Below, one piece after another: positions 1-7,499 of a stretch of DNA of 64,000 bases. A program made the position numbers and the translations under genes. Position 1 is the stretch's first letter, and each line of letters begins with the position of its first letter. The DNA lies in contig NZ_CP030059.1 in assembly GCF_015291745.1 (NCBI RefSeq), forward strand, positions 2,941,501 through 3,005,500. Reading direction: 5' to 3'. A model generated the notes under the pieces. It saw only the letters and a list, made by a program, of their open reading frames with translations, was not told the origin of the DNA and searched no databases. The DNA comes from Bradyrhizobium sp. CCBAU 53351 (lineage in GTDB: Bacteria > Pseudomonadota > Alphaproteobacteria > Rhizobiales > Xanthobacteraceae).

Positions 1-36
1 CCGAAGGACTGAGGAGTTGTTTCGACCTCCGCTGCC

Positions 37-124
37 GTAGGGTGGGTTAGCCAAAGGCTAACCCACCGCCTTCGGCGCCACACGAGAAAAGAGGGGCGGG
101 TTACGCGTCGCTAACCCGCCCTAC
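37..124. repeat. Compound palindromic intergenic repeat
   Basis: The segment begins GTAGGGTGGGTTAGC and ends GCTAACCCGCCCTAC, so its two ends are near-complementary. Inside are two smaller hairpins: GGTGGGTTAGCC (41-52) against 56-67 with a 3-base loop, and GGGCGGGTTA (94-103) against 112-121. GTAGGGTGGGTTAGC-type elements are, as I recall, dispersed intergenic repeats in Bradyrhizobium genomes. It sits just upstream of the Liv permease gene and could shape a transcript end or leader. No transposase is present. Confidence 0.7.
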
Positions 125-171
125 AAGGTCCGCGCTTGCCGCGGCATCGCACGAACCAACCCGGACCGCCG

Positions 172-2061
172 ATGGCCTTTTACGTCGTACAGTTTCTGAC
201 CGGTCTCGCCAGCGCGGCGTCGCTGTTCCTGGTGGCCTCGGGTCTGTCGATCATCTTCGGCGTGACGCGGATCGTGAATTTTGCGCATGGCGCCTTTTAC
301 ATGATCGGCGCCTACATCGCCTTCACGCTGACCGAGCGCCTGTCGGGCGCGTTCGGCTTCTGGGGCAGCATCGTGCTGGCCGCGCTGGCCGTGGCGCTGA
401 TCGGCGTGCTGGTCGAGATGGTGCTGCTGCGCCGCATCTATCACGCACCAGAACTGTTCCAGCTGCTCGCGACCTTCGGCCTGACCTTGATGGTCGAGGA
501 CCTCGTGGTGCTGATCTGGGGTCCGGACGATCTCGTCGGCCGCCGCGCACCGGGCTTCAAGGGCGCGGTGGATTTCTTCGGCCAGAACATCCCGAGCTAC
601 GACCTGTTCCTGATCGTGCTCGGGCCCGTCGTGCTCGGCATTCTCTGGCTGCTGTTCCAGCGCACGCGATGGGGCGTGCTGGTGCGCGCGGCGACGCAGG
701 ACCGCGACATGGTCGCGGCGCTCGGCGTCAATCAGAAATGGCTGTTCACGTCGGTGTTTGCGGTCGGCGTCTTCCTCGCCGCGCTCGGCGGTGCGTTGCA
801 GATCCCGCGCGATGCCGTCCATCACGCCATGGATCTGCGCATCATCGTCGAGGTCTTCGTCGTCGTCGTGATCGGCGGCCTCGGCAGCATCATCGGGGCT
901 TTCGTCGCAGCGGTGCTGGTCTCCGAACTCAATGCTTTCGGCATCCTGATCTTTCCGAAGATCTCCATCATCCTGGTCTTCCTGGTGATGGCGGTGGTGT
1001 TGATCGTGCGGCCCTGGGGACTGTTCGGCAAGCCGGAGGCTGCCGCGCGCAAGACGCCGGGCCTTACCGTCAATCCGTGGCGGCCGTTGACGTCGAACGA
1101 GCGGCTCGCGGCGCTGGCAGCTCTCGTCGTCGCGGCGATGTTGCCGCTGTTCGCCGGCAATTATGCGCTGACCGTCGGCTCGGAGATCGCGATCTTCGTC
1201 ATCTTTGCCGTCAGCCTGCACTTCCTGATGTCGGTCGGCGGGCTCGCGTCGTTTGGCCATGCCGCTTATTTCGGCCTTGGCGCCTATGGCATCGCCTTCC
1301 TCGCCAAGATGGCGGGGCTGCCGATGATCGTCTGCCTGCTGCTCGGGCCGCTGCTCGGCTGCATGGGCGCGGCCGTGTTCGGCTTCTTCGCCGTGCAGCT
1401 CTCCGGCGTCTATTTCGCGATGCTGACGCTGGCCTTCGCACAGATCGTCTGGTCGATCGCGTTCCAGTGGGTCAGCGTCACCGGCGGTGACAACGGCATA
1501 TTGGGCGTCTGGCCCTCGAGCTGGGCCGCGAGCCCGTCGCATTTCTATTGGCTTTCGCTCGGCGTCGCCGCGCTCGTCACCATCGCGCTCCGGGCCATGG
1601 TGTTCTCGCCATTCGGCTACGCGCTTCGCGCCACGCGCGACTCGCTTCTGCGCAGCGAAGCGGTCGGCATCAACGCCAAACGCATTCAGTGGACGGCCTT
1701 CGTGATCGCGGGCACCACCGCCGGTATCGGCGGCGCGCTGTTCGCGTATCTCAAGGGCAGCGTCTTCCCCGACAATCTCGGCATCTCGCTCTCGGTCGAT
1801 GCGCTCGTCATGGTGCTGCTCGGCGGCGTCGAGACGGTGTCGGGCGCGGTGATCGGCGCCATCGTCTACAAGGCGCTCAACATCTGGCTGGTCAGCCAGA
1901 CCGATCTGTCAAAACTCGTGCTCGGCGGCTTCATCGTATTGATCGTTGTCGTCTTCCCCAAGGGCATCGTCGGCATGCTGGAGATGCTGGCGCAGCGCCG
2001 CCGGAAGTCCTCGCCGCCGGGATCGTCCCTGCTCGCCAAGCCGATCGAGTCCGCCGAATGA
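172..2061 (+). CDS. Fused branched-chain amino acid ABC permease (LivH-LivM)
   Basis: This 629-residue inner-membrane protein joins both permease subunits of a branched-chain amino acid or aromatic-acid type ABC importer. Residues about 1-290 are LivH-like (repeated hydrophobic segments and a GVTRIVNFAHGAFYMIGAY motif). Residues about 325-610 are LivM-like (SVGGLASFGHAAYFGLGAYG). LivH and LivM are usually separate proteins of about 300 residues. I chose the ATG at 172 because the protein then begins directly with the LivH first helix; an in-frame ATG lies at 136 but adds a non-conserved stretch. The stop overlaps the start of the ATPase gene (ATGA), so LivG and LivF should be translationally coupled. 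No substrate-binding protein is visible, so the ligand is unknown. Confidence 0.93.
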   Translation: MAFYVVQFLTGLASAASLFLVASGLSIIFGVTRIVNFAHGAFYMIGAYIAFTLTERLSGAFGFWGSIVLAALAVALIGVLVEMVLLRRIYHAPELFQLLATFGLTLMVEDLVVLIWGPDDLVGRRAPGFKGAVDFFGQNIPSYDLFLIVLGPVVLGILWLLFQRTRWGVLVRAATQDRDMVAALGVNQKWLFTSVFAVGVFLAALGGALQIPRDAVHHAMDLRIIVEVFVVVVIGGLGSIIGAFVAAVLVSELNAFGILIFPKISIILVFLVMAVVLIVRPWGLFGKPEAAARKTPGLTVNPWRPLTSNERLAALAALVVAAMLPLFAGNYALTVGSEIAIFVIFAVSLHFLMSVGGLASFGHAAYFGLGAYGIAFLAKMAGLPMIVCLLLGPLLGCMGAAVFGFFAVQLSGVYFAMLTLAFAQIVWSIAFQWVSVTGGDNGILGVWPSSWAASPSHFYWLSLGVAALVTIALRAMVFSPFGYALRATRDSLLRSEAVGINAKRIQWTAFVIAGTTAGIGGALFAYLKGSVFPDNLGISLSVDALVMVLLGGVETVSGAVIGAIVYKALNIWLVSQTDLSKLVLGGFIVLIVVVFPKGIVGMLEMLAQRRRKSSPPGSSLLAKPIESAE

Positions 2062-2849
2062 GCGTTGCACCCACACTTCTCGCGGTCGAAGGCCTGACCA
2101 AATCCTATGGCGGCATCCACGCCGTGCGCGGCGTCTCGTTCTCGCTGCGCGCCGGCGAGATCCTGGCGCTAATCGGGCCGAACGGTGCGGGAAAAAGCAC
2201 CTGCTTCGACATGCTCAACGGCCAGAACAAGCCTGATACCGGCCACGTCCGCCTGCTTGGCGAGGAGATCACGGGCAGGAAGCCGCGTGAGGTCTGGCGG
2301 CTCGGCGTCGGGCGCACCTTCCAGATCACCGCGACCTTCGCCACCATGACCGTGCGCGAGAACGTGCAGGTCGCGCTGATCTCGCACGGCAAGCAGCTGT
2401 TCAATCCGTTCGGCTCGGCACCGAAGTTCGATCGCGCCGAGGCCGGCCGTCTGCTCGAACTGGTCGGCATGGGCGGTTACGCAGATCGCCCCTGCGGCGA
2501 GCTTGCCTATGGCGATCTCAAGCGGCTCGAGCTTGCGGTGGCGCTCGCCAACCAGCCGAAGCTCCTGTTGATGGACGAGCCGACCGCCGGCATGGCGCCG
2601 CGCGAGCGCGTCGATTTGATGCGGCTCACGGCGCAGATCGCGCGCGAAAAATCCATCGGCGTGCTCTTCACCGAGCACGATATGGACGTGGTGTTCGAGC
2701 ATGCCGACCGCATTCTCGTGCTTAATCGCGGCACCCTGATCGCCGAGGGCTCGCCGGCCGAGGTGCGCGGCAATCCGCAGGTGCAGGCGGTCTATCTCGG
2801 CGAGGGCCTCGTCTACGATGCCCGCCATCGCGAAGGGGCCTCGGCATGA
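2058..2849 (+). CDS. livG: Branched-chain amino acid ABC transporter ATPase (LivG-like)
   Basis: This 263-residue cytoplasmic ATPase pairs with the LivF-like protein encoded next to drive the LivHM permease. A Walker A motif GPNGAGKS lies at residues 40-47, a Walker B LLLMDEPTAGM follows, and the family C-terminal block IAEGSPAEV..NPQVQAVYLGEG is present. The signature region (CGELAYGDLKRLELA) is the LivG variant rather than a canonical LSGGQ. The ATG at 2058 overlaps the permease stop by four bases, and the stop overlaps the next ATG, giving a compact operon. The length matches LivG proteins (about 255-265). Confidence 0.95.
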   Translation: MSVAPTLLAVEGLTKSYGGIHAVRGVSFSLRAGEILALIGPNGAGKSTCFDMLNGQNKPDTGHVRLLGEEITGRKPREVWRLGVGRTFQITATFATMTVRENVQVALISHGKQLFNPFGSAPKFDRAEAGRLLELVGMGGYADRPCGELAYGDLKRLELAVALANQPKLLLMDEPTAGMAPRERVDLMRLTAQIAREKSIGVLFTEHDMDVVFEHADRILVLNRGTLIAEGSPAEVRGNPQVQAVYLGEGLVYDARHREGASA

Positions 2850-3550
2850 AGCTCACGGTGCAGGACCTCAACAGCCATTACGGCCCGGCGCATATCCTGT
2901 TCGACATCGGCTTCGAGGTCGGGGAGGGTGAGGTGGTGGCGCTGCTGGGACGGAACGGCGCCGGCAAGTCGACGACGTTCCGCTCGATCGTCGGCCTCGT
3001 CGCGCAGCGCTCCGGTCGCATCACGTTCGAGGGCAAGGACGTCTCGTCAAAGCCGACCCACGAGATCGTGCGCGAGGGGCTCGGCTATGTGCCGGAGGAG
3101 CGGCGTATCTTCACCGATCTGACGGTAGAGGAAAATCTTGAAGTCGGCCGCCAGCCGAAGCGTCCGAACGCTCCGCACTGGACCCGCGAAAAGCTGTTTG
3201 CGCTGTTTCCCAATCTCGGCGAGATGAAGAACCGTCCGGGCGGCCGCATGAGCGGCGGCGAGCAGCAGATGCTCACCATTGCGCGCACGCTGATGGGCAA
3301 TCCGTCGCTGGTGCTGCTCGACGAGCCCTCGGAAGGCCTGTCGCCGAAGATCGTGGAGCAGATGGTCGATGCCATCCTGACCATGAAGAAGGAGGGCGTC
3401 AGCATCGTCGTCTCCGAGCAGAACCTGCATTTCGCGCGGCTGATCTCCGATCGCGCCTATATCATCGAGCGCGGCCGCATCTGCTTCGGCGGCACCATGG
3501 CCGAGCTCGATGCGCGTCCGGACATCCGCGACGCGCATCTGTCGTTGTGA
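2846..3550 (+). CDS. livF: Branched-chain amino acid ABC transporter ATPase (LivF-like)
   Basis: This 234-residue protein is the second ATPase of the Liv importer. Walker A GRNGAGKST starts at residue 35, the signature is MSGGEQQML, Walker B is LVLLDEPSEGLSPK, and the switch region is VVSEQNLHFA. The LivF hallmark PEERRIFTDLTVEENL is present. The start overlaps livG by four bases. The stop overlaps a possible GTG start of the following MarR gene, suggesting that the regulator may be co-transcribed with the transporter. Confidence 0.95.
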   Translation: MKLTVQDLNSHYGPAHILFDIGFEVGEGEVVALLGRNGAGKSTTFRSIVGLVAQRSGRITFEGKDVSSKPTHEIVREGLGYVPEERRIFTDLTVEENLEVGRQPKRPNAPHWTREKLFALFPNLGEMKNRPGGRMSGGEQQMLTIARTLMGNPSLVLLDEPSEGLSPKIVEQMVDAILTMKKEGVSIVVSEQNLHFARLISDRAYIIERGRICFGGTMAELDARPDIRDAHLSL

Positions 3551-3576
3551 AGGCAAAGGGAAGAGGCAGCGGACGG

Positions 3577-4032
3577 ATGGCCAGAAGCGTTGCGGCGAAG
3601 AAGAGCATCAAACCGGCAAAACCGCCTTACGTGCTCGACGAGCAGGTCGGCTTCATCCTGCGCCAGGTCTGGCAGCGTCACAGTGCGATCTTCTCCCGCG
3701 ACATCGGCACCAATCTGACCCCGACGCAATGGGCGGCATTGTCGAAGCTCGCCGAGACCGGTGCGTGCTCGCAGAACCAGCTCGGCCGTCTCACGGCCAT
3801 GGATGTCGCCACTATCAAGGGCGTGATCGACCGCCTGACGGCGCGCGGCCTCACCGAGACCAGCCAGGATCCCGAGGATGGCCGGCGGCTGCTGGTGAGC
3901 CTGACGCGGGCCGGTCAGCAGCTTGCGGAGAAGGTTGCGCCGAATGCGCTTGCCATCACCCGCGAAACGCTGGCGCCGCTGGACGCCAAAGAGCGCGAGA
4001 CGCTGATGGCGCTGTTGAACAAGTTGCGGTAG
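3577..4032 (+). CDS. MarR family transcriptional regulator
   Basis: This small dimeric winged-helix regulator has about 151 residues. A lysine-rich N-terminal tail is followed by the MarR core: a first helix (FILRQVWQRHSAIF), the recognition region (TPTQWAALSKLAETGACSQNQLGRLTAMDVATIKGVIDRL) and the wing with the usual D.EDGRR motif. I prefer the ATG at 3577 because a purine-rich GGGAAGAGG lies about 10 bases upstream. The GTG at 3547 overlapping the livF stop would add ten residues. MarR proteins next to Liv operons often sense aromatic acids or CoA thioesters. The ligand here is unknown, and the palindrome at 6141-6166 is one possible target. Confidence 0.88.
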   Translation: MARSVAAKKSIKPAKPPYVLDEQVGFILRQVWQRHSAIFSRDIGTNLTPTQWAALSKLAETGACSQNQLGRLTAMDVATIKGVIDRLTARGLTETSQDPEDGRRLLVSLTRAGQQLAEKVAPNALAITRETLAPLDAKERETLMALLNKLR

Positions 4033-4050
4033 CGACGGTGATTTGAACGT

Positions 4051-4740
4051 TCATGTCTTGCCCGGCCACTTTGCGCGGTACCTGATTTCGCTGCCATCCG
4101 CGAGCCGCCGCCAGGTTCCAAACTCCGGCGTATGCGGCGCGCGGGCGCTCAAGTCGATCGGATAGATTCGGCTCGGTTGGCCCTGGATGTCGACCGCGAG
4201 TTGCCGATGCGAGGTTCGAAACGCGAGCTCGACCTCGCCCGCGATGACAGCCTGGTCGCCATCGCGATAAGACGCGGCCTGGTTCACTTTTCCCGGCATG
4301 GTGTTGAGGTCGGTCTGCAGTTCGATGGCTATGCCCTGCTCTGATGTCGGGACCCTTACCCCTGCAGGGAAACGGACTTCGAACACGAGCAGGGGATTGG
4401 CGCCGTTCCGGTTGAGCCAGGGCGTCGCCGTCGCATACGCATAGGCAATGTAGATGCCGATCCCGGCGATGCAGAGCAGGGCGAGGACGCCGAGCGACTT
4501 CAAGCTATTGCTGGCGATGCTGCCACTGCTGGTTTGCTTGCCCGCACTCCCCATCAGCCAGTTGGCGAGCACGGCGCCGGCGATCGCTCCCATGGGGGAG
4601 TAAACGAGCAGTCCCAGCAGCCCCGATGTGATCGGGTCTGCCCGGTTGCCGAAATCGACCAGGGAGAGCAGCACGAAAGTCGCAACATAGCCCGCCATTG
4701 CGGCGACAACGCCGATAGCTACGCGAGATGAGCTCTTCAT
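4051..4740 (-). CDS. Predicted membrane protein of unknown function
   Basis: The protein has 229 residues and I recognise no family. It has an N-terminal membrane segment (GVVAAMAGYVATFVLLSLV), a second (SGLLGLLVYSPMGAIAGAVLANWL) and a third (LKSLGVLALLCIAGIGIYIAYAYA). These are followed by a soluble domain of about 115 residues ending in WPGKT, probably extracytoplasmic, containing FEVRFPAGVRVP. The start has a GAGGAG Shine-Dalgarno about five bases upstream. It converges with the MarR gene, leaving only an 18-base gap, and is not part of the Liv operon. Confidence 0.75.
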   Translation of the reverse strand: MKSSSRVAIGVVAAMAGYVATFVLLSLVDFGNRADPITSGLLGLLVYSPMGAIAGAVLANWLMGSAGKQTSSGSIASNSLKSLGVLALLCIAGIGIYIAYAYATATPWLNRNGANPLLVFEVRFPAGVRVPTSEQGIAIELQTDLNTMPGKVNQAASYRDGDQAVIAGEVELAFRTSHRQLAVDIQGQPSRIYPIDLSARAPHTPEFGTWRRLADGSEIRYRAKWPGKT

Positions 4741-4865
4741 GTCTCCTCGATGGGTCCAGCAATGAACTGCCGCCGCCGAGGGCTGCCTGCGTTAGACGCA
4801 GCAGGCCGCAGACTTGTTCAACGCCTCCGAGAGAGGATGCTGAGCGGTGCGCCGCTCCGGCTGCG

Positions 4866-6062
4866 TCACTTCGCCACCACCTCCGGCACTTTCCCCGCCG
4901 GCGGCGTGTTGCGGCTGCGCTGGGTGCGCACGATACCGTCGATGATGGTCATGCCGATGCCGGGGAGGTCGCCGAGCTGGACGCTCTCCAGGATGTTCTT
5001 GCCGGGCGAGTGCTGCGCCTTGTCCATGATGACGAGGTCGGCGGAGCGGCCGACCTCGATCAGGCCGCAATCGAGTTCGCGCATCCGGGCGGTGTTGCCT
5101 GTGGCGAGGCAGAAGGCGAGTTCGGCCGGCAGCTCCCCGAGCGAGGACAGCATCGAGACCATGCGCAGGATGCCGAGCGGCTGCACGCCGGAGCCGGCGG
5201 GCGCGTCGGTGCCGAGGATGACGCGGTGCAGATCGCCCATCTCGCGCGCGGTGCGCAGCGTGAACAGCGCCGAGCGTTCATTGCCGTTGTGCACGAGCTC
5301 GAGCCCGCGCTTGCAGCCCTCGCAGATGCAGCGGATCTGGTCGTCGGGCAACGCGGTGTGGCCGCCATTGATGTGGCCGACCACGTCGGTGTCGGCCTCC
5401 AGCACCACATCCTTGTCGATCAGGCCGGAGCCGGGGATCGAGGGGCCGCCGGTGTGGATCGTGCTCTGGATGCCGTATTTGCGCGCCCAGCCCACCATCT
5501 TTCGTGCGGTCGGGCCGTCCTTGACGCCGCCGAGGCCGACCTCGCCGAGCAGCTTGACGCCGTTGGCGGCCATCTCCTTGAAGTCTTCTTCCACCATCTC
5601 GCATTCGATGACAGGTGCGCCGGCGTGAACCTTCACGCCGCCGGGACGCAAGGTCCAGAACGCGCGCTGGGCGAACACGGCCATGGCCTTCAAGCCGACG
5701 ACATCGCGCGGGCGGCCGGGCATGTGCACCTCGCCGGCGGAGATCATCGTGGTGACGCCGCCGTGCAGGTAGCTGTCGATCCAGTTGATCTGGTTCTGCC
5801 GCGGCGTCCAGTCGCCGGCGACGGGGTGGACGTGGCTGTCGATCAGGCCCGGCGCCACCGTGGTGCCCTGGGCGTCGACGATGGTGGTCGCGCCTTCGAT
5901 GTCGACGTCCTTGAAGCGGCCGATCGCGGTGATCTTGCCGTTCTCTGCGACGATGGTGTCGCCGTCCAGGATCGGCTTTTCCAGGGCGCCGGACAGGATC
6001 AGGCCGATATTGCGGATCACGAGCTTCGAGGGTCCGGTGGCCTGGGGTGCGTCATGCGCCAT
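4866..6062 (-). CDS. Enamidase-like metal-dependent amidohydrolase
   Basis: This 398-residue cytoplasmic TIM-barrel amidohydrolase carries the metal-binding HVH pair at His77/His79. It has a long series of blocks that I recognise from enamidase of the clostridial nicotinate fermentation pathway (Eubacterium barkeri Ena): GGVTTMISAG, PGRP.D..G.KA, GVKVH.GA, HTGG.SIPGS, HINGG.TA, DAP.G.G..PLGILR, ATGN and a terminal SRNTPPA. Enamidase hydrolyses the cyclic enamide 1,4,5,6-tetrahydro-6-oxonicotinate. The substrate here may be a related lactam or enamide; I infer this only from sequence resemblance. An AAGGAG ribosome site precedes the start. It is divergent from fpr, with a palindromic operator candidate in the shared promoter region. 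Confidence 0.85.
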   Translation of the reverse strand: MAHDAPQATGPSKLVIRNIGLILSGALEKPILDGDTIVAENGKITAIGRFKDVDIEGATTIVDAQGTTVAPGLIDSHVHPVAGDWTPRQNQINWIDSYLHGGVTTMISAGEVHMPGRPRDVVGLKAMAVFAQRAFWTLRPGGVKVHAGAPVIECEMVEEDFKEMAANGVKLLGEVGLGGVKDGPTARKMVGWARKYGIQSTIHTGGPSIPGSGLIDKDVVLEADTDVVGHINGGHTALPDDQIRCICEGCKRGLELVHNGNERSALFTLRTAREMGDLHRVILGTDAPAGSGVQPLGILRMVSMLSSLGELPAELAFCLATGNTARMRELDCGLIEVGRSADLVIMDKAQHSPGKNILESVQLGDLPGIGMTIIDGIVRTQRSRNTPPAGKVPEVVAK

Positions 6063-6140
6063 GGAAGGGGCTCCTTATTCCTAACTGCAACGCTTTCGAT
6101 CTTGGGCAGCCTTGACCGCGGGATCAAGCGGGATTATTCA

Positions 6141-6166
6141 TTAGTATACGAATGATCGTGTACAAA
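6141..6166. promoter_or_regulatory. Candidate operator between the enamidase-like gene and fpr
   Basis: The sequence TTAGTATACGA (6141-6151) and TCGTGTACAAA (6156-6166) form an inverted repeat with 9 of 11 positions complementary around ATGA. It can also be read as two direct copies of TNGTNTACNA, which resembles binding sites of GntR/FCD or MarR-type regulators. It lies 79 bases upstream of the amidohydrolase start and 56 bases upstream of fpr. Which regulator binds is not determined; the nearest candidate in the window is the MarR gene at 3577. Confidence 0.5.
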
Positions 6167-6221
6167 CGACGCATAGCTGGACCGCCTCGACACCCGCAAT
6201 TGACGCGACAGGGAAGGTGAG

Positions 6222-6995
6222 ATGAGCAATTTCAATCAGGAAAGCGTTTTGAGCGTCCACCATTGGACCGACACGCTGTTCTCCTTCAAGACCACCCGCA
6301 GCCCGACCTTCCGCTTCCGTAACGGCGAGTTCACCATGATCGGGCTCAAGGTCGGCGAGAAGCCCTTGCTGCGGGCCTACAGCGTCGCCAGCGCCAATTA
6401 CGAGGACACGCTGGAGTTCTTCTCGATCAAGGTACCGGATGGACCGCTGACCTCGCGCCTCCAGCACCTGAAGGAAGGCGACGAGATCATCGTCAGCCGC
6501 AAGGCCACCGGCACGCTCGTCATCGACAATCTGGAGGAGGGGCGGAACCTCTACCTCATCGGCACCGGCACCGGCCTCGCGCCGTTCCTGAGCGTGATCA
6601 AGGACCCCGAGACCTACGAGCGGTTCGAGAAGGTGGTGCTGCTGCACGGCTGCCGGCACGTGAAGGAGCTCGCCTATGGCGAGATGATCACGCAGACGCT
6701 GCCGAAGGACGAGCTGATCGGCGAGTACATTCGCGAGCAGCTGATCTACTACCCGACTGTGACCCGCGATCCCTTCCGCAACCGCGGCCGCATCACCGAT
6801 CTCATCACGTCGGGCAAGCTGTTCGCCGATATCGGCCTGCCGGCTCTGGAAGCCGCCCACGATCGCGTCATGATCTGCGGCAGCCCGGCGCTCGTGACCG
6901 ATACCCGCGTGCTCCTGGGCGAGCGCGGCTTCGCCGAGGGCAATCATGGCGAACCGGCCCAATTCGTGGTCGAAAAGGCCTTCGCCGAGCGCTAA
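6222..6995 (+). CDS. fpr: Ferredoxin--NADP reductase
   Basis: This 257-residue flavoprotein transfers electrons between NADPH and ferredoxin or flavodoxin in the cytoplasm. The FAD domain carries LLRAYSVASANYED (the RxYS flavin motif) and the NADP domain carries LYLIGTGTGLAPFLSVIKDPE followed by VVLLHGCR and VMICGSPAL. The ending FVVEKAFAER is typical of the bacterial Fpr subclass, whose proteins are about 257 residues. No ferredoxin gene is adjacent. The P450 encoded 500 bases downstream needs such a reductase, but it is not in the same operon, so a pairing is only a possibility. Confidence 0.95.
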   Translation: MSNFNQESVLSVHHWTDTLFSFKTTRSPTFRFRNGEFTMIGLKVGEKPLLRAYSVASANYEDTLEFFSIKVPDGPLTSRLQHLKEGDEIIVSRKATGTLVIDNLEEGRNLYLIGTGTGLAPFLSVIKDPETYERFEKVVLLHGCRHVKELAYGEMITQTLPKDELIGEYIREQLIYYPTVTRDPFRNRGRITDLITSGKLFADIGLPALEAAHDRVMICGSPALVTDTRVLLGERGFAEGNHGEPAQFVVEKAFAER

Positions 6996-7090
6996 GCCCG
7001 CAATAAGACCGTATTTTCGCCGTCGGGCAGGCGTTGCGGCGTCGATTCGGCGCTTGATACACTGCGGGAGCGAATCAGCGGAGTTCCCAC

Positions 7091-7417
7091 ATGGTTGCGG
7101 ACAGCGACAGCAACATCGCCTGGCACCGGGTCCAGTTGAAGAAGAACCGCGCCGAGTTGAAGGCGGTGGAGACGGCGCGCTTCACGATGGGCGAGATTGC
7201 CTCATCGAAGCGCAACGGTCAGACCCAGAAGACCATCGCGGAACTCAAGCGGAAGATCGCGCAGTCGGAACGCGTGATCGCCGACCATGACAAGCGCACG
7301 CGCCGTCCGCTCGGCACCGACATGCAGAGCCTCAGCAATGGCAGCTGGAGCCACTGGGACTCCTATACCAACCAGCAGCAGCGCAAGACCGGCCAGCGCT
7401 CGCCGGGGCGCGGATAG
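7091..7417 (+). CDS. Small coiled-coil protein of unknown function
   Basis: This 108-residue, lysine/arginine-rich soluble protein has a central heptad-like region (residues about 10-65) rich in Lys, Glu, Arg and Leu, and an ending with Gln/Ser/Gly-rich sequence (QQQRKTGQRSPGRG). A CGGAG precedes the ATG by eight bases. I do not recognise a family. It lies alone between fpr and the P450 gene. Composition and a proper ribosome site argue that it is real. Confidence 0.6.
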   Translation: MVADSDSNIAWHRVQLKKNRAELKAVETARFTMGEIASSKRNGQTQKTIAELKRKIAQSERVIADHDKRTRRPLGTDMQSLSNGSWSHWDSYTNQQQRKTGQRSPGRG

Positions 7418-7499
7418 TCGCACCTCGTTCGCAGCCTCCTTGCACCGGCCGCGCCGCGCACCATCTGGGTGACACGCCAGCAATCAGTCCGGTGATCCC

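Noticed and set aside
121..1542. Long open frame on the minus strand opposite the Liv permease gene
   Set aside because: It is Asp/Arg/His/Gln-rich with no domain and mirrors the high-GC codon pattern of the real plus-strand gene. The permease has clear family motifs.
4728..6155. 475-codon plus-strand frame over the enamidase-like gene
   Set aside because: It is antisense to a gene with recognisable catalytic motifs. Its composition (His/Asp/Ala/Gly) is typical of a shadow frame.
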